In this document: in pieces, positions 17,673 to 28,745 of the stretch
Layout: every line of letters starts with the position of its first letter
Numbering within the stretch: the stretch's first letter is position 1
DNA from: Lactiplantibacillus garii
Lineage (GTDB): Bacteria > Bacillota > Bacilli > Lactobacillales > Lactobacillaceae
Reading direction: 5' to 3'
Length of the DNA stretch: 64,000 bases
Assembly (NCBI RefSeq): GCF_003885105.1
Contig: NZ_QWZQ01000002.1
Span: 62,001 to 126,000, forward strand
Translations under genes and position numbers: made by a program
Notes under the pieces: generated by a model
Database searches by the model: none
Told to the model about the DNA's origin: nothing
The model's input: the letters and a program-made list of their open reading frames with translations, nothing else

Positions 17673-20600
17673 TTGATCGATGTCAACAAGTTTGAAAGCA
17701 TGCAGATCGGTCTGGCATCACCAGATAAGATCCGCAGCTGGTCATATGGCGAAGTCAAAAAGCCGGAAACCATTAACTACCGGACATTGAAACCCGAAAA
17801 AGACGGTCTGTTTGACGAACGGATTTTCGGTCCTACCAAGGATTGGGAATGTGCTTGTGGTAAATACAAACGGATCCGTTATAAGGGAATCGTCTGTGAC
17901 CGGTGTGGGGTCGAAGTTACCCGTTCTAAAGTTCGTCGTGAACGGATGGGTCACATCGAACTCGCCGCGCCAGTAACGCACATCTGGTACTTTAAGGGTA
18001 TCCCTAGCCGGATGGGCTTAGTGTTAGACATGAGCCCCCGTGCACTTGAAGAAATCATTTACTTCGCTTCATACGTCGTTATCGAACCTGGTAACACGCC
18101 GCTTGAAAAGAAGCAACTGCTTTCTGAACGTGAATACCGTGAAAAGAAGGCCCAGTACGGCAATGAATTTGACGCCGAAATGGGTGCTGAAGCCATCAAG
18201 CGCTTATTAAATGACGTGGACCTTGAAAAAGAAGCCCGCGACTTGAAAGAAGCCTTAAAGGACGCTTCGGGTCAAAAACGGACCCGGGCCGTTCGGCGTT
18301 TGGATATCGTTGAAGCCTTCATTACTTCTGGTAACGAACCGGCTTGGATGGTAATGGACGCGATTCCGGTCATCCCACCGGATCTTCGACCGATGGTTCA
18401 ACTGGAAGGTGGCCGTTTTGCCACTTCCGACTTGAACGATCTGTACCGGCGGGTCATCAACCGTAACAACCGGTTGAAGCGTTTATTAGACTTAAACGCG
18501 CCCGGCATCATCGTACAAAACGAAAAACGGATGCTCCAAGAAGCCGTCGACGCCTTGATCGATAACGGTCGGCGGGGTCGTCCGGTGGCTGGTCCTGGTA
18601 ACCGTCCGCTGAAGTCCCTCTCACACATGTTGAAGGGGAAGCAAGGTCGTTTCCGTCAAAACTTACTTGGTAAGCGGGTTGACTATTCTGGTCGTTCCGT
18701 TATCGACGTTGGTCCTTTCTTGAAGATGAACCAAATGGGTCTGCCGCGTCAAATGGCGTTGGAACTCTTCAAGCCGTTTATTATGAAGGAATTGGTCAAG
18801 CGCGAATTAGCTTCGAACATTAAGAACGCTAAGCGTAAGATCGAACGGGCTGACGACGACGTTTGGGGCGTCTTGGAAGACGTTATCAAGGAACACCCCG
18901 TTCTGTTGAACCGGGCCCCTACGCTTCACCGTTTAGGGATTCAAGCGTTCGAACCCGTATTGGTTAGTGGTAAAGCGATGCGGTTGCACCCGTTGGCTTG
19001 TGAAGCTTACAACGCCGATTTTGACGGGGACCAAATGGCCATTCACTTGCCGTTATCCGACGAAGCCCAAGCCGAAGCCCGGTTGTTAATGTTAGCTGCC
19101 CACCATATTTTGGCGCCTAAGGACGGGAAACCCGTTGTGACGCCGTCTCAAGATATGGTTATCGGTAACTACTACTTGACGACCGAAGAAGTTGGTCGTG
19201 AAGGCGAAGGCATGATCTTTAAGGACTTGAACGAAGCCCAAAAAGCTTACCAAGCTGGTTACGTGCACATGCACAGCCGGGTTGGGATCCAAGCCTCATC
19301 GATGCCCGAAAAGCCGTTTACCGACGAAGAAAAACAAGAAATCTTAGTAACGACCGTTGGTAAGGCGATCTTTAATGACATTTTGCCGAAGAAGTTCCCT
19401 TACTTGAACGAACCGACTAACGATAACTTGATCGACGGGACGCCGGACAAGTACTTCTTGAAGCCGGGTGAAGATATTCACCAATTCTTAGACGCGCAGG
19501 ACTTGATCATGCCGTTTAAGAAGGGCTTCTTGGCCGACATCATCGCCGAAGTTTACAAACAGTACCACGTGACGGCAACGTCACTCTTGCTTGACCGGAT
19601 GAAGGACTTAGGTTACAACATTTCAACTAAGTCTGGTTTGACGGTCGGGGTTGCCGATATTACCGACTTGAAAGAAAAGCCAGCCATTATCGACGCCGCC
19701 CACAAGCAAGTTAACACGATTTCAAAACAGTTCCGTCGTGGTTTAATTACCGATGACGAACGGTACGAACGGGTCATTGGTGTCTGGAACGACGCTAAGG
19801 ACCAAATTCAACAAAAACTGGTTGAAAGTTTCAGTCCGGATAACCCAATCTTCATGATGAGTGATTCTGGTGCCCGTGGTAACATCTCAAACTTTACTCA
19901 ATTAGCCGGGATGCGTGGTTTGATGGCCGCTCCTAACGGGAAGATCATGGAATTACCAATTCTTTCGAACTTCCGTGAAGGGCTGTCCGTCTTGGAAATG
20001 TTTATTTCGACCCACGGTGCCCGTAAAGGGATGACCGATACGGCCCTGAAGACTGCCAACTCAGGTTACTTGACTCGTCGTCTGGTTGACGTTGCGCAAG
20101 ACGTGATCGTGCGTGAAAAGGATTGTGGGACTGACCGTGGTTTACGGATCAGTGCCATTATGGAAGGTAACGAAGTCATCGAACCATTGTACGACCGGAT
20201 CTTAGGTCGTTACACGATGAAGACGGTCTTCAACCCTGAAACCCACGAAGAAATCGTTGGCAACAACGTGATGATCGACGAAGAGTTAGCCCAAAAGATC
20301 GTGGACGCCGGTGTGACTGAAGTAACCATTCGTTCAGCCTTTACTTGCAACACGAAACACGGGGTTTGTGAACACTGCTACGGCCGTAACATGGCCACTG
20401 GTGACGAAGTTGAAGTCGGCGAAGCCGTTGGTACGGTTGCCGCTCAATCAATCGGTGAACCCGGTACGCAACTGACCATGCGGACTTTCCATACTGGTGG
20501 GGTTGCCGGGGACGATATTACCCAAGGGTTGCCACGGGTTCAAGAAATTGTTGAATCACGTAATCCTAAAGGTCGTGCCGAAATCACCGAAGTTACTGGT

Positions 20601-21314
20601 ACGGTGCAATCAATCGAAGAAAACCCAGCGGAACGGACTAAGGAAGTTACGGTTAAGGGTGAAACTGATACCCGGACTTACACCTTACCGTTGACGGCGC
20701 GGATGGCGGTTAGTGAAGGCGACTTTATTCACCGTGGCGCGGCCTTAAACGTTGGGTCAATCGATCCTAAGCAATTAATTCAAGTTCGGGACGTCTTATC
20801 AACTGAAAACTACTTGCTCCGTGAAGTCCAACGGGTTTACCGGATGCAAGGGGTTGAAATTGGCGATAAGCACGTTGAAATCATGATTCGTCAGATGTTA
20901 CGTAAAGTTCGGGTCATGGATCCGGGCGATACCGACGTCTTACCTGGTACGTTAATGGATATTGCGGACTTCAAGGATGATAACTACAAGACCTTGATTT
21001 CCGGTGGTATTCCGGCGACGGCCCGTCCAGTTATCCTTGGGATCACCAAGGCCGCCCTTGAAACCAACAGTTTCTTATCAGCGGCTTCATTCCAAGAAAC
21101 GACCCGGGTCTTAACCGATGCTGCTATCCGTGGTAAGAACGATCCACTGATCGGTCTTAAGGAAAATGTTATCATTGGTAAGATTATTCCTGCCGGGACT
21201 GGGATGCCAAACTATCGGCACATCAAGCCCAAGGAAGTTGGCAACGTGGCTGACGGGGTTTACTCGATCAGCGACCTTGAAAAACAAATGCAAGAACAAG
21301 ACGCTAGCAAGTAA
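17673..21314 (+). CDS. rpoC: DNA-directed RNA polymerase subunit beta'
   Basis: A 1213-residue beta' subunit. The N-terminal zinc site has Cys60, Cys62, Cys75 and Cys78. The catalytic magnesium motif NADFDGDQM is at residues 447-455. The second zinc region ([15 protein letters not shown]) and the [16 protein letters not shown] segment of the bridge/trigger region are intact. The start is TTG 17673 behind GGGAGGT. It forms an operon with rpoB. Confidence 0.98.
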   Translation: MIDVNKFESMQIGLASPDKIRSWSYGEVKKPETINYRTLKPEKDGLFDERIFGPTKDWECACGKYKRIRYKGIVCDRCGVEVTRSKVRRERMGHIELAAPVTHIWYFKGIPSRMGLVLDMSPRALEEIIYFASYVVIEPGNTPLEKKQLLSEREYREKKAQYGNEFDAEMGAEAIKRLLNDVDLEKEARDLKEALKDASGQKRTRAVRRLDIVEAFITSGNEPAWMVMDAIPVIPPDLRPMVQLEGGRFATSDLNDLYRRVINRNNRLKRLLDLNAPGIIVQNEKRMLQEAVDALIDNGRRGRPVAGPGNRPLKSLSHMLKGKQGRFRQNLLGKRVDYSGRSVIDVGPFLKMNQMGLPRQMALELFKPFIMKELVKRELASNIKNAKRKIERADDDVWGVLEDVIKEHPVLLNRAPTLHRLGIQAFEPVLVSGKAMRLHPLACEAYNADFDGDQMAIHLPLSDEAQAEARLLMLAAHHILAPKDGKPVVTPSQDMVIGNYYLTTEEVGREGEGMIFKDLNEAQKAYQAGYVHMHSRVGIQASSMPEKPFTDEEKQEILVTTVGKAIFNDILPKKFPYLNEPTNDNLIDGTPDKYFLKPGEDIHQFLDAQDLIMPFKKGFLADIIAEVYKQYHVTATSLLLDRMKDLGYNISTKSGLTVGVADITDLKEKPAIIDAAHKQVNTISKQFRRGLITDDERYERVIGVWNDAKDQIQQKLVESFSPDNPIFMMSDSGARGNISNFTQLAGMRGLMAAPNGKIMELPILSNFREGLSVLEMFISTHGARKGMTDTALKTANSGYLTRRLVDVAQDVIVREKDCGTDRGLRISAIMEGNEVIEPLYDRILGRYTMKTVFNPETHEEIVGNNVMIDEELAQKIVDAGVTEVTIRSAFTCNTKHGVCEHCYGRNMATGDEVEVGEAVGTVAAQSIGEPGTQLTMRTFHTGGVAGDDITQGLPRVQEIVESRNPKGRAEITEVTGTVQSIEENPAERTKEVTVKGETDTRTYTLPLTARMAVSEGDFIHRGAALNVGSIDPKQLIQVRDVLSTENYLLREVQRVYRMQGVEIGDKHVEIMIRQMLRKVRVMDPGDTDVLPGTLMDIADFKDDNYKTLISGGIPATARPVILGITKAALETNSFLSAASFQETTRVLTDAAIRGKNDPLIGLKENVIIGKIIPAGTGMPNYRHIKPKEVGNVADGVYSISDLEKQMQEQDASK

Positions 21315-21329
21315 TTGTTAGCCGTTAGT

Positions 21330-21359
21330 AAAAGGACGACCCCCGTGGGCCGTCCTTTT
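21330..21359 (+). terminator. Terminator of rpoBC, probably bidirectional
   Basis: AAAAGGACGACCC pairs with GGGCCGTCCTTTT. The A-rich left side also gives a T-tract on the other strand, so it can serve the convergent comC gene. Confidence 0.88.
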
Positions 21360-21380
21360 GCGTTACATAGCGCAACGCGG

Positions 21381-22058
21381 TTAGTTGCCGAACTGCGTGC
21401 AGAGCACGAAGCCCCAGGTCATGAACGGCACGAAGGGGAGTCGGCGCGCGGAGCGGCGGTCCAAACTAAACGTGACTAGTGCGGCAAAGGCAGCGAGGGT
21501 CAGACTTGTGATGACCGTTACCGGGGGCGCCAGGCAGCTGAGCATGAGTAAAACGTCCACGTCGCCCATGCCAAATTTGGCCGAGTAGCGGGCCAGCAAA
21601 AACAACCCGAGCAGTAACCCGCCTAAAATGACTAAGGGCATGTCGGGGAAGGGGAATCCCCCCATCAGTCCCAACAGGGCGGGAGGCAGCAGCGTGATTG
21701 GATACACCGTGAACTGGAGGGTGTCGGTCAGGCTGTTAAAAAACAGCACCGCGTACCCGCAGAGCAGGGCCAGATTGGGTTGCGGGAAACTGGTCAGGGC
21801 CAACGTTCCGCAAAGTAATTCGACGTAACTGGAACGCAAGTTGATCGGGTGGTGACAGTCCCAGCAGCGGCCCCGCTGAATCAACACGCCAATCAGCGGC
21901 AGGAGCTGCCACCAGCGCAACTGCCGCAAACAAGTCGGGCACACGGACCGCTGGCGATTAAGCAGCGGTCGCGCGGCACAGGTCCGTTCCGCCATACAAG
22001 TAATAAACGACCCCACGCAGGTGCCGCAAATAAATAGGTAACCGGATAATAAAAGCAA
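21381..22058 (-). CDS. comC: Prepilin peptidase / N-methyltransferase (A24 family)
   Basis: A 225-residue polytopic membrane protease that cleaves type IV-like prepilin leaders; in Firmicutes the substrates are the ComG pseudopilins of the DNA-uptake machine. GSF at residues 16-18, the CxxC pairs Cys40/Cys43 and Cys65/Cys68, and the two catalytic aspartates Asp112 (SLTD) and Asp166 (GMGD) are present. The start is TTG at 22058 with GGGAGGGAG just upstream. It converges on rpoC. No comG genes are in the window, so function in competence is inferred from the family. Confidence 0.9.
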   Translation of the reverse strand: MLLLSGYLFICGTCVGSFITCMAERTCAARPLLNRQRSVCPTCLRQLRWWQLLPLIGVLIQRGRCWDCHHPINLRSSYVELLCGTLALTSFPQPNLALLCGYAVLFFNSLTDTLQFTVYPITLLPPALLGLMGGFPFPDMPLVILGGLLLGLFLLARYSAKFGMGDVDVLLMLSCLAPPVTVITSLTLAAFAALVTFSLDRRSARRLPFVPFMTWGFVLCTQFGN

Positions 22059-22095
22059 CGTTGCTCCCTCCCTCGTCTAACCCTAACTCCGTAAA

Positions 22096-22118
22096 GCGGG
22101 GGGCGGCCCCGTTTTTTT
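22096..22118 (+). terminator. GC hairpin with T7, no gene upstream on this strand
   Basis: CGGGG (22097-22101) pairs with CCCCG (22107-22111), followed by T7. No plus-strand gene ends here; it may end transcripts running antisense to comC. Confidence 0.6.
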
Positions 22119-22175
22119 AAGGCGGATAAGTTGGGAGCCGGGGACTGAAAACTACCGCTAAACTTACATTTCTGG

Positions 22176-22205
22176 TTGACAGTTGCGGTGATGCCGTGTT
22201 ACCTT
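22176..22205 (+). promoter_or_regulatory. Promoter of rpsL-rpsG
   Basis: A perfect TTGACA (22176-22181) is followed after 18 bp by a weak TACCTT (22200-22205). The leader to rpsL is about 165 nt and contains inverted repeats such as TTCCTG/CAGGAA (about 22230-22242). Confidence 0.55.
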
Positions 22206-22376
22206 AGTAAAGGTGCTTTTTGCAGACAGATTCCTGTATCAGGAATACAGACATGCTGACTGGTCGGCTTATCGCACAATCGCCATCGTTTGGGTGTCGT
22301 TTTTTTACTTAAAAAAGAACCACCTGGATGTGTGGACTTAAAATCAGACAATTTTGGAAGGAGGACACTTTAGAAT

Positions 22377-22790
22377 ATGCCTACAATTAACCAATTAATT
22401 CGTAAAGGTCGTAAAACTAAAGTATCAAAATCAAATTCCCCAGCTTTAAACTTTGGGTATAACAGTTACAAGAAGGTTGCAACTAAGAACCCAGCACCGC
22501 AAAAACGTGGGGTTGCCACTCGTGTCGGTACCATGACTCCTAAGAAGCCTAACTCGGCTTTACGGAAATACGCACGTGTACGTTTATCAAACTTAATCGA
22601 AGTTACTGCTTACATTCCTGGTATTGGTCATAACCTCCAAGAACATAGTGTTGTTTTAATTCGTGGTGGTCGTGTTAAGGATTTACCTGGGGTTCGTTAC
22701 CACGTTATCCGTGGTGCTTTGGATACTGCCGGTGTTGAAGACCGTCGCCAAAGCCGTTCCAAGTACGGTACCAAGAAACCTAAGAAATAA
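22377..22790 (+). CDS. rpsL: 30S ribosomal protein S12
   Basis: A 137-residue decoding-site protein. The diagnostic loop [11 protein letters not shown] and the segment [14 protein letters not shown], the classic streptomycin-resistance positions, are wild-type in form. ATG 22377 sits behind GGAAGGAGG. It is followed by rpsG after 16 bp. Codon use is clearly that of a highly expressed gene, more AT-rich than the flanking accessory genes. Confidence 0.98.
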   Translation: MPTINQLIRKGRKTKVSKSNSPALNFGYNSYKKVATKNPAPQKRGVATRVGTMTPKKPNSALRKYARVRLSNLIEVTAYIPGIGHNLQEHSVVLIRGGRVKDLPGVRYHVIRGALDTAGVEDRRQSRSKYGTKKPKK

Positions 22791-22806
22791 TAAGGAGGTA
22801 AGTTAA

Positions 22807-23277
22807 ATGCCAAGAAAAGGTGCACCAGCAAAGCGCGAAGTTTTGCCAGATCCAATGTATAATTCTAAGTTAGTTACGCGTTTAATTAACCACTTAATGT
22901 TAGATGGTAAACGCGGTACCGCATCAACGATCCTTTACGATGCGTTTGATCAAATTAAGGAACAAACTGGTAACGATCCTTTGGAAGTCTTCGAAGAAGC
23001 CATGAAGAACGTTATGCCAGTACTTGAAGTTAAGGCCCGCCGTGTTGGTGGTTCTAACTACCAAGTTCCAATCGAAGTTCGCCCAGACCGTAAAACGACC
23101 TTAGGCCTTCGTTGGATTACCCAATATGCTCGTTCACGTGGCGAACATACAATGTCCGACCGGTTAGCTCGTGAAATCATGGATGCTGCTAACAACACCG
23201 GTGCTTCCGTTAAGAAACGTGAAGATACTCACCGGATGGCAGAAGCCAACCGTGCCTTCGCACATTATCGTTGGTAA
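22807..23277 (+). CDS. rpsG: 30S ribosomal protein S7
   Basis: A 156-residue 16S rRNA-binding protein of the small-subunit head. The start [16 protein letters not shown] and the C-terminal [15 protein letters not shown] are typical. AAGGAGG precedes the ATG. It is the last gene before a terminator, so in this genome fusA is uncoupled from the rpsL-rpsG pair. Confidence 0.98.
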   Translation: MPRKGAPAKREVLPDPMYNSKLVTRLINHLMLDGKRGTASTILYDAFDQIKEQTGNDPLEVFEEAMKNVMPVLEVKARRVGGSNYQVPIEVRPDRKTTLGLRWITQYARSRGEHTMSDRLAREIMDAANNTGASVKKREDTHRMAEANRAFAHYRW

Positions 23278-23328
23278 TATTTCTGTGATTTGGTTAAAGC
23301 TCGCCTTTAACTAAAACGCAACAACAAG

Positions 23329-23366
23329 GTGGCTATTATATGTGAGCATATAGTAGTCACTTTTTT
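23329..23366 (+). terminator. Terminator between rpsG and fusA
   Basis: GTGGCTATTATATG (23329-23342) pairs with CATATAGTAGTCAC (23347-23360), with G-U pairs, followed by T6. It covers the upstream extension of the fusA frame, which argues against an early GTG start. Confidence 0.88.
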
Positions 23367-23378
23367 CAAGAAATGTTA

Positions 23379-23384
23379 TATAAT
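23379..23384 (+). promoter_or_regulatory. -10 box of a fusA promoter
   Basis: TATAAT lies 13 bp after the rpsG terminator T-run. The best -35 candidate, TAGTCA at 23354-23359 inside the terminator, has a long 19-bp spacer, so only the -10 box is called. Confidence 0.5.
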
Positions 23385-23424
23385 TGTTTATTCCATTTAT
23401 TTTGAGAGGAGAAACACATTACTA

Positions 23425-25524
23425 ATGGCTAATACAAGAGAATTTTCACTCGATAAGACTCGTAACATTGGTATTATGGCCCATATCGATGCCGGTAAGA
23501 CTACTACTACCGAACGTATCTTGTACTATACTGGTAAGATCCACAAAATTGGTGAAACCCATGATGGTGCTTCACAAATGGACTGGATGGCCCAAGAACA
23601 AGAACGTGGGATTACCATTACCTCTGCTGCGACTACCGCACAGTGGAAAAACCACCGTATCAACATTATCGATACCCCAGGACACGTGGACTTCACCGTT
23701 GAAGTTGAACGTTCCCTCCGGGTTTTAGATGGTGCCATCGCCGTATTGGATGCCCAATCTGGTGTTGAACCCCAAACTGAAACGGTTTGGCGTCAAGCTT
23801 CAACGTATAACGTTCCCCGGATCGTTTTCGTTAACAAGATGGACAAAATTGGTGCGGACTTCAAGTACTCTGTAAGCACGATCCACGATCGTTTACAAGC
23901 TAACGCCCACGCCATCCAATTACCAATTGGTGCCGAAGACAATTTCGAAGGGGTCATTGACTTAATCGAAATGAAGGCTGACCTTTATGATGAAGATCAA
24001 CTTGGTACTGAATGGGATACGGTTGACGTTCCTGACGAATACAAAGAAGAAGCCCAAGCTGCCCGTGACGACTTGATCGAAGCCTTAGCCGACATCGATG
24101 ACGGTATCATGGAAAAGTACCTTGGCGGTGAAGAAATTTCTAAAGACGAAATTAAAGCTGCTATCCGTAAAGGGACTTTGGCACTTGAATTCTTCCCTGT
24201 TCTGGCTGGTTCAGCCTTCAAGAACAAGGGTGTTCAAATGTTAATGGACGCCGTTGTGGACTACTTACCATCACCTCTTGATGTTAAGCCTTACAAGGCC
24301 ACTGATCCTGAAACCGACCAAGAAGTTGACTTGATTGCCGGTGATGACAAGCCATTTGCCGCCTTAGCATTTAAGGTTGCTACCGACCCATTCGTTGGTC
24401 GTTTGACTTTCATCCGGGTTTACCAAGGAACTTTGGAATCTGGTTCATACGTCTTGAACGCCACTAAGGACAAGCGTGAACGGGTTGGTCGTTTGCTTCA
24501 AATGCACTCGAACCAACGTAAAGAAATCCCAGAAGTATTCTCTGGTGATATCGCCGCTGCCATTGGTTTGAAGAACACCACGACTGGTGACTCATTGACT
24601 TCGATTGACCATCCATACCACTTGGAATCAATGGAATTCCCTGACCCAGTTATCCAGGTTGCCGTTGAACCTAAGACTAAGGCTGACCAAGACAAGATGA
24701 ACGTTGCCTTACAAAAGCTTTCTGAAGAAGACCCAACTTTCAAGGCTGAAACTAACCCTGAAACTGGTGAAACTTTGATCGCTGGGATGGGTGAACTTCA
24801 CTTGGACATCATCGTTGACCGGATGCGTCGTGAATTCAACGTTGAAGCAACCGTTGGTGCCCCTCAAGTTTCCTACCGTGAAACCTTCACGAAACCAACT
24901 AAGGTTCAAGGGAAATTCGTTCACCAATCTGGTGGTAAAGGTCAATACGGGGATGTTTGGGTTGAATTTACACCTAACGAAGAAGGTAAAGGCTTCGAAT
25001 TCGAAGACGCCATCGTCGGTGGGGTTGTTCCTCGCGAATACATTCCTTCAGTTGAACAAGGTTTGAAGGAATCCATGGCTAACGGTGTGTTAGCTGGTTA
25101 TCCGTTAGTTGACGTTAAGGCTAAGCTCTATGATGGGTCTTACCATGATGTCGATTCTAGTGAAGCAGCCTTCAAGATTGCCGCTTCATTGGCCTTACGG
25201 AACGCCGCTAAGAGTGCCGGTCCGGTTATCCTCGAACCAATCATGAAGGTTGATATCGTTGCCCCAGAAGATTACTTAGGTGATGTTATGGGTCACGTTA
25301 CCGCCCGTCGTGGTAACATCGAAGGTATGGAAGAACGTGGGAATGCCCAAGAAGTGCACGCTTACGTTCCGTTAGCTGAAATGTTTGGTTACGCAACCAC
25401 GTTACGTTCAGCTACGCAAGGTCGTGGGACTTTCACCATGACCTTTGACCATTACGAAAAGGTACCAAAGTCTGTTCAAGAAGAAATCATCAAGAAGAAC
25501 GGTGGCACTCCCGCTGCCAACTAA
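23425..25524 (+). CDS. fusA: Elongation factor G
   Basis: A 699-residue translational GTPase that drives ribosome translocation and recycling. G1 is [12 protein letters not shown] near residues 17-28, switch II is DTPGHVDF, and NKMD is the G4 motif; domains II-V follow and end in [21 protein letters not shown] 23425 yields [14 protein letters not shown]; the preceding 32 codons overlap the terminator and promoter and are not coding. AGAGGAG is the ribosome site. Confidence 0.98.
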   Translation: MANTREFSLDKTRNIGIMAHIDAGKTTTTERILYYTGKIHKIGETHDGASQMDWMAQEQERGITITSAATTAQWKNHRINIIDTPGHVDFTVEVERSLRVLDGAIAVLDAQSGVEPQTETVWRQASTYNVPRIVFVNKMDKIGADFKYSVSTIHDRLQANAHAIQLPIGAEDNFEGVIDLIEMKADLYDEDQLGTEWDTVDVPDEYKEEAQAARDDLIEALADIDDGIMEKYLGGEEISKDEIKAAIRKGTLALEFFPVLAGSAFKNKGVQMLMDAVVDYLPSPLDVKPYKATDPETDQEVDLIAGDDKPFAALAFKVATDPFVGRLTFIRVYQGTLESGSYVLNATKDKRERVGRLLQMHSNQRKEIPEVFSGDIAAAIGLKNTTTGDSLTSIDHPYHLESMEFPDPVIQVAVEPKTKADQDKMNVALQKLSEEDPTFKAETNPETGETLIAGMGELHLDIIVDRMRREFNVEATVGAPQVSYRETFTKPTKVQGKFVHQSGGKGQYGDVWVEFTPNEEGKGFEFEDAIVGGVVPREYIPSVEQGLKESMANGVLAGYPLVDVKAKLYDGSYHDVDSSEAAFKIAASLALRNAAKSAGPVILEPIMKVDIVAPEDYLGDVMGHVTARRGNIEGMEERGNAQEVHAYVPLAEMFGYATTLRSATQGRGTFTMTFDHYEKVPKSVQEEIIKKNGGTPAAN

Positions 25525-25541
25525 GCTTGGTTAAAACCTTT

Positions 25542-25574
25542 AAGCCTCGAGCCGCGTGCTCGGGGCTTTTTTTT
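25542..25574 (+). terminator. Terminator of fusA
   Basis: AAGCCTCGAGC pairs with GCTCGGGGCTT around a CGCGT loop, followed by T8. Confidence 0.93.
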
Positions 25575-25575
25575 G

Positions 25576-25696
25576 CCAGAGTGTGCCAAAAGTCGGTTAG
25601 CTGGTGAGTGGAGCCGGCTGACTTTTGACACTCGTTTCAACAATAAATGTTCGGAGATGAAGAAGAGGCTGTGACTTTTGTCACCGCCTTTTTTTG
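25576..25696. repeat. Palindromic intergenic element, copy B, ending in a second terminator
   Basis: The first 33 bases equal those of copy A at 8456-8488. The right arm GGCTGACTTTTGACACTC (about 25615-25632) closes a hairpin without the inner stem of copy A. The shared right flank (GTTTCaACAATAA, GGAGA) leads to GGCTGTGACTTTTGTCACCGCC plus a T7 run at 25665-25695, matching the terminator at the end of copy A. Confidence 0.78.
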
Positions 25697-25796
25697 CGTT
25701 CACGGACGGTCTGGGAGTGCCCGGGTATGAAAATCAAGTCATTTTTCACGGGGACTTGTGATGTGTTAAACTGATATTTTTAGAGGAGGTGCCAAG

Positions 25797-26618
25797 ATGA
25801 CCATCAAATTAGTGGCGTTTGACATGGATGGGACGTTTTTAAATGATCAAAACACGTATAATCATCAGCGTTACGGGGCGTTACTGCCTAAGCTGCGCCA
25901 ACGGGGCATTCGGGTAGTCGCGGCCAGTGGTTCGCAGTACCAACGCTTACAGACTCAGTTTGGGGCTTTTCAAGACCAGATGGACTTCGTTTCGCAAAAC
26001 GGCGCGGTCGTCCACAGCGATGGCCAACTTTTGCGGGTCACGGCGATGCCGGCGAGTGCGGTAAGGACCACGCTTGTGGCGATCGCACGTGCGTTTACGG
26101 CTAGTGAGGTGGCGGAACACTTGGTGGTGGGGGTTAAGTCGGCGTACGTTGATCAGTTGATCTCCGATGCCAGTTGGCAACAAACTTACCATTACTATGA
26201 CCATTTACAACGGGTCCCCAATTTAGCAGGCGTCACGGCGGCCCGGTTAAACGACCAGATCACGAGCATTGGCATCACCTTTGCCGAGCAGGTGAACTTT
26301 CAACGGGCGTTAACGCGGCTCCGCCCCCAATTACCAGCGGGAGTGACCAGTCAGACGTCCGGGTACCAGACCGAACTGATCAGCGCGGCGACGGTCAATA
26401 AGGGGGCCGGGATCCGTGAACTGCAAAATAAGTACGGCATCGCCGACGATGAGTTAATGACCTTTGGTGATAACGAGAACGACCTAAGCATGCTAACGGT
26501 GACCCCCCACGCCTACGCCATGGCTAACGCCGTTGAACACGTCAAGGCGCGGGTACCGCACCAGACGACGAGTAATAACGCGGAAGGGGTCTTAGACGTG
26601 CTGAGCCGGCTAGTATGA
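25797..26618 (+). CDS. Cof-type HAD-IIB sugar-phosphate phosphatase
   Basis: A 273-residue haloacid-dehalogenase hydrolase. Motif I is FDMDGT (nucleophile Asp9, acid Asp11), motif II is AASGSQYQ near residues 42-49, and motif IV is GDNENDLSM near residue 220. The type IIB cap lies between. Family members dephosphorylate sugar phosphates or flavin and pyridoxal phosphates; the substrate cannot be named. AGAGGAGGTG precedes ATG 25797. It stands alone. Confidence 0.85.
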   Translation: MTIKLVAFDMDGTFLNDQNTYNHQRYGALLPKLRQRGIRVVAASGSQYQRLQTQFGAFQDQMDFVSQNGAVVHSDGQLLRVTAMPASAVRTTLVAIARAFTASEVAEHLVVGVKSAYVDQLISDASWQQTYHYYDHLQRVPNLAGVTAARLNDQITSIGITFAEQVNFQRALTRLRPQLPAGVTSQTSGYQTELISAATVNKGAGIRELQNKYGIADDELMTFGDNENDLSMLTVTPHAYAMANAVEHVKARVPHQTTSNNAEGVLDVLSRLV

Positions 26619-26928
26619 GGCACGGTGCGAGTTGGTGACACCATACTATAGAAGTAACCCGTTAAAAGGAGCTAAGTTGATGGGCCGTAACGGGAGTACT
26701 TAAAATTTGGAAGTGCATATTGGCCAGAAAATCGAGCGTTGTGTGGTATGCTTGCTTCTGTTGGTTTTAAGACTAACGGTTGGATAATGGCGAGCCGCGA
26801 AAACGGTTTACATAAATTAATCCAGTAAAACCCTACTAATCAGTATTGATTCATGTTATATTTATTGATGCTGGTTCAAAAAAGGTAACACGGTTTACAA
26901 CGATGGTTAGAAAAAAGTGCGAAAACAC
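26619..26928. other. Long intergenic region ahead of the S10 promoter
   Basis: About 310 bp without a convincing gene. An extended -10 like TGGTATGCT occurs near 26743-26751. A GGAGCTAAGTTGATG site opens only a 7-codon frame. No repeat or RNA family was recognised. Confidence 0.45.
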
Positions 26929-26957
26929 TTGCTATTACAAAGCTTTTCATTTATTAT
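26929..26957 (+). promoter_or_regulatory. Promoter of the S10-spc-alpha cluster
   Basis: TTGCTA (26929-26934) and TATTAT (26952-26957) are separated by 17 bp. The leader to rpsJ is about 165 nt and begins with a hairpin (GGGGAGTAC/GTACCCCCC around 26980-26998). Confidence 0.7.
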
Positions 26958-27127
26958 AGATTGTGCTTGGTATTTAGAAGGGGAGTACTGTACCCCCCAG
27001 CATCAAGTAGTCGTAGTTAGCTTTGATGTGAAAGGTTGCGACACGCCCGGCCACATTGTCATGGGACGTGGCGGTAATTTTCACGGAGCTAGTCTTATTT
27101 TCAAAATAGACGAAGGAGGTCACAACA

Positions 27128-27436
27128 ATGGCAAAGCAAAAAATTCGTATTCGCTTAAAGGCATACGAACACCGCATTCTTGATCAGTCAGCTGACAAGA
27201 TTGTCGAAACGGCAAAGAGAACTGGTGCTACTATTTCAGGTCCAATTCCTTTACCAACTGAACGGACCATTTACACCGTTCTACGTTCACCACATAAGTT
27301 TAAGGACTCACGTGAACAATTCGAAATGCGGACTCACAAGCGGTTAATCGATATCGTTAACCCAACGCCTAAGACGGTCGACTCATTAATGAAGTTAGAC
27401 TTGCCTAGCGGTGTGGATATTGAAATCAAGCTTTAA
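27128..27436 (+). CDS. rpsJ: 30S ribosomal protein S10
   Basis: 102 residues; also the NusE partner of NusB in antitermination. [20 protein letters not shown] and the loop [19 protein letters not shown] are diagnostic. GAAGGAGG precedes the ATG. It is the first gene of the S10 cluster, whose genes are spaced a few to about 40 bp apart up to secY. Confidence 0.98.
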   Translation: MAKQKIRIRLKAYEHRILDQSADKIVETAKRTGATISGPIPLPTERTIYTVLRSPHKFKDSREQFEMRTHKRLIDIVNPTPKTVDSLMKLDLPSGVDIEIKL

Positions 27437-27473
27437 TTTTTAATACTAAAATCAATTAATTGGAGGTGTACTC

Positions 27474-28103
27474 ATGACCACTAAAGGAATCTTAGGGAAA
27501 AAGGTAGGAATGACGCAAGTCTTCACTGAAAACGGGGAATTAGTCCCAGTTACAGTTGTTGAAGTTCAACCAAACGTTGTGTTGCAAGTTAAGACCGTTG
27601 AAAACGACGGTTACGATGCAATTCAATTAGGTGTTGACGACAAGCGTGAAGTCTTGACGAACAAACCTGCTCAAGGTCATGCAGCAAAAGCAAAAACGAC
27701 TCCTAAGCGCTTCATTCGTGAAATTCGTAATGTTGAGCTTGGAGATTACACACAAGGTGACGAAGTCAAGGCTGACATTTTCGCAGCTGGCGACGCCGTT
27801 GACGTTACGGGTATCACCAAAGGTCATGGTTACCAAGGTAATATCCATAAGGACGGCCAAAGCCGCGGTCCTATGGCTCACGGTTCTCGTTACCACCGTC
27901 GTCCTGGTTCATTAGGTGCCATTATCAACCGGGTCTTCAAAGGTAAGAAGTTACCAGGCCGGATGGGTAATCACCAACGGACGATGCAAAACTTACAAGT
28001 TGTTCGTGCCGACGTTGAAAACAACGTATTGTTAATCAAAGGGAACGTCCCTGGCGCTAACAAATCATTTGTAACGATTAAAACATCTGTTAAGAGTAAA
28101 TAA
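27474..28103 (+). CDS. rplC: 50S ribosomal protein L3
   Basis: 209 residues, a primary 23S-binding assembly initiator reaching the peptidyl transferase centre. The tip segment [20 protein letters not shown] and the C-terminal [14 protein letters not shown] are conserved. The start ATG 27474 has TGGAGGTG upstream. Confidence 0.98.
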   Translation: MTTKGILGKKVGMTQVFTENGELVPVTVVEVQPNVVLQVKTVENDGYDAIQLGVDDKREVLTNKPAQGHAAKAKTTPKRFIREIRNVELGDYTQGDEVKADIFAAGDAVDVTGITKGHGYQGNIHKDGQSRGPMAHGSRYHRRPGSLGAIINRVFKGKKLPGRMGNHQRTMQNLQVVRADVENNVLLIKGNVPGANKSFVTIKTSVKSK

Positions 28104-28121
28104 GGAAGGAGGACATAATAC

Positions 28122-28745
28122 ATGACTAGCGTAGCATTATACAAACAAGACGGTACGCAAAATGGTGACGTTACTTTAAACGACGCTGTGTTTGGTATTG
28201 AACCAAACGAAAACGTGGTATTTGACGCCATTTTGATGCAACGTGCATCTTTGCGTCAAGGAACTCACGCAGTTAAGAACCGTAGTGCTCGTCGCGGTGG
28301 TGGTCGTAAACCATGGCGTCAAAAGGGTACTGGTCGTGCGCGTCAAGGTTCTATCCGTTCGCCACAATGGCGTAAAGGTGGGATCGTCTTCGGACCAACT
28401 CCACGCTCATACAGCTACAAATTACCTAAGAAGGTTATGCGCTTAGCTTTGAAGTCTGTCCTTTCACAAAAGGTCTTAGACAACAGCTTAGTTGCCGTTG
28501 AAACTTTAGCTTTCGACGCACCAAAGACTAAGGAATTTGCTAACGTATTAAATAACCTCAACTTAGACACCAAGACTCTTGTTTTGGTTGAAGAGGACAA
28601 TGAAAAGGCTGCTTTGGCAGGTCGGAACTTACCAAATGTTAAGATCCTTAAAGCCAAAGGTGTTAACGTCTTAGATGTCGCTAATAGTGACAAATTAGTC
28701 GTTACTCAAAAAGCCCTCGATCAATTAGGGGAGGCGCTCGCATAA
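28122..28745 (+). CDS. rplD: 50S ribosomal protein L4
   Basis: 207 residues, lining the exit tunnel. The loop [20 protein letters not shown] and the [13 protein letters not shown] segment identify it. Its stop codon TAA shares its last base with the ATG of rplW (28745), so the two genes are likely translationally coupled. Confidence 0.98.
   Translation: MTSVALYKQDGTQNGDVTLNDAVFGIEPNENVVFDAILMQRASLRQGTHAVKNRSARRGGGRKPWRQKGTGRARQGSIRSPQWRKGGIVFGPTPRSYSYKLPKKVMRLALKSVLSQKVLDNSLVAVETLAFDAPKTKEFANVLNNLNLDTKTLVLVEEDNEKAALAGRNLPNVKILKAKGVNVLDVANSDKLVVTQKALDQLGEALA

Noticed and set aside
23329-23424. N-terminal extension of fusA
   Set aside because: The extension covers the rpsG terminator and the fusA -10 box; [14 protein letters not shown] at 23425 is the conserved start.
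26917-27183. 88-codon frame across the S10 leader
   Set aside because: It spans promoter, leader and the start of rpsJ in another frame.
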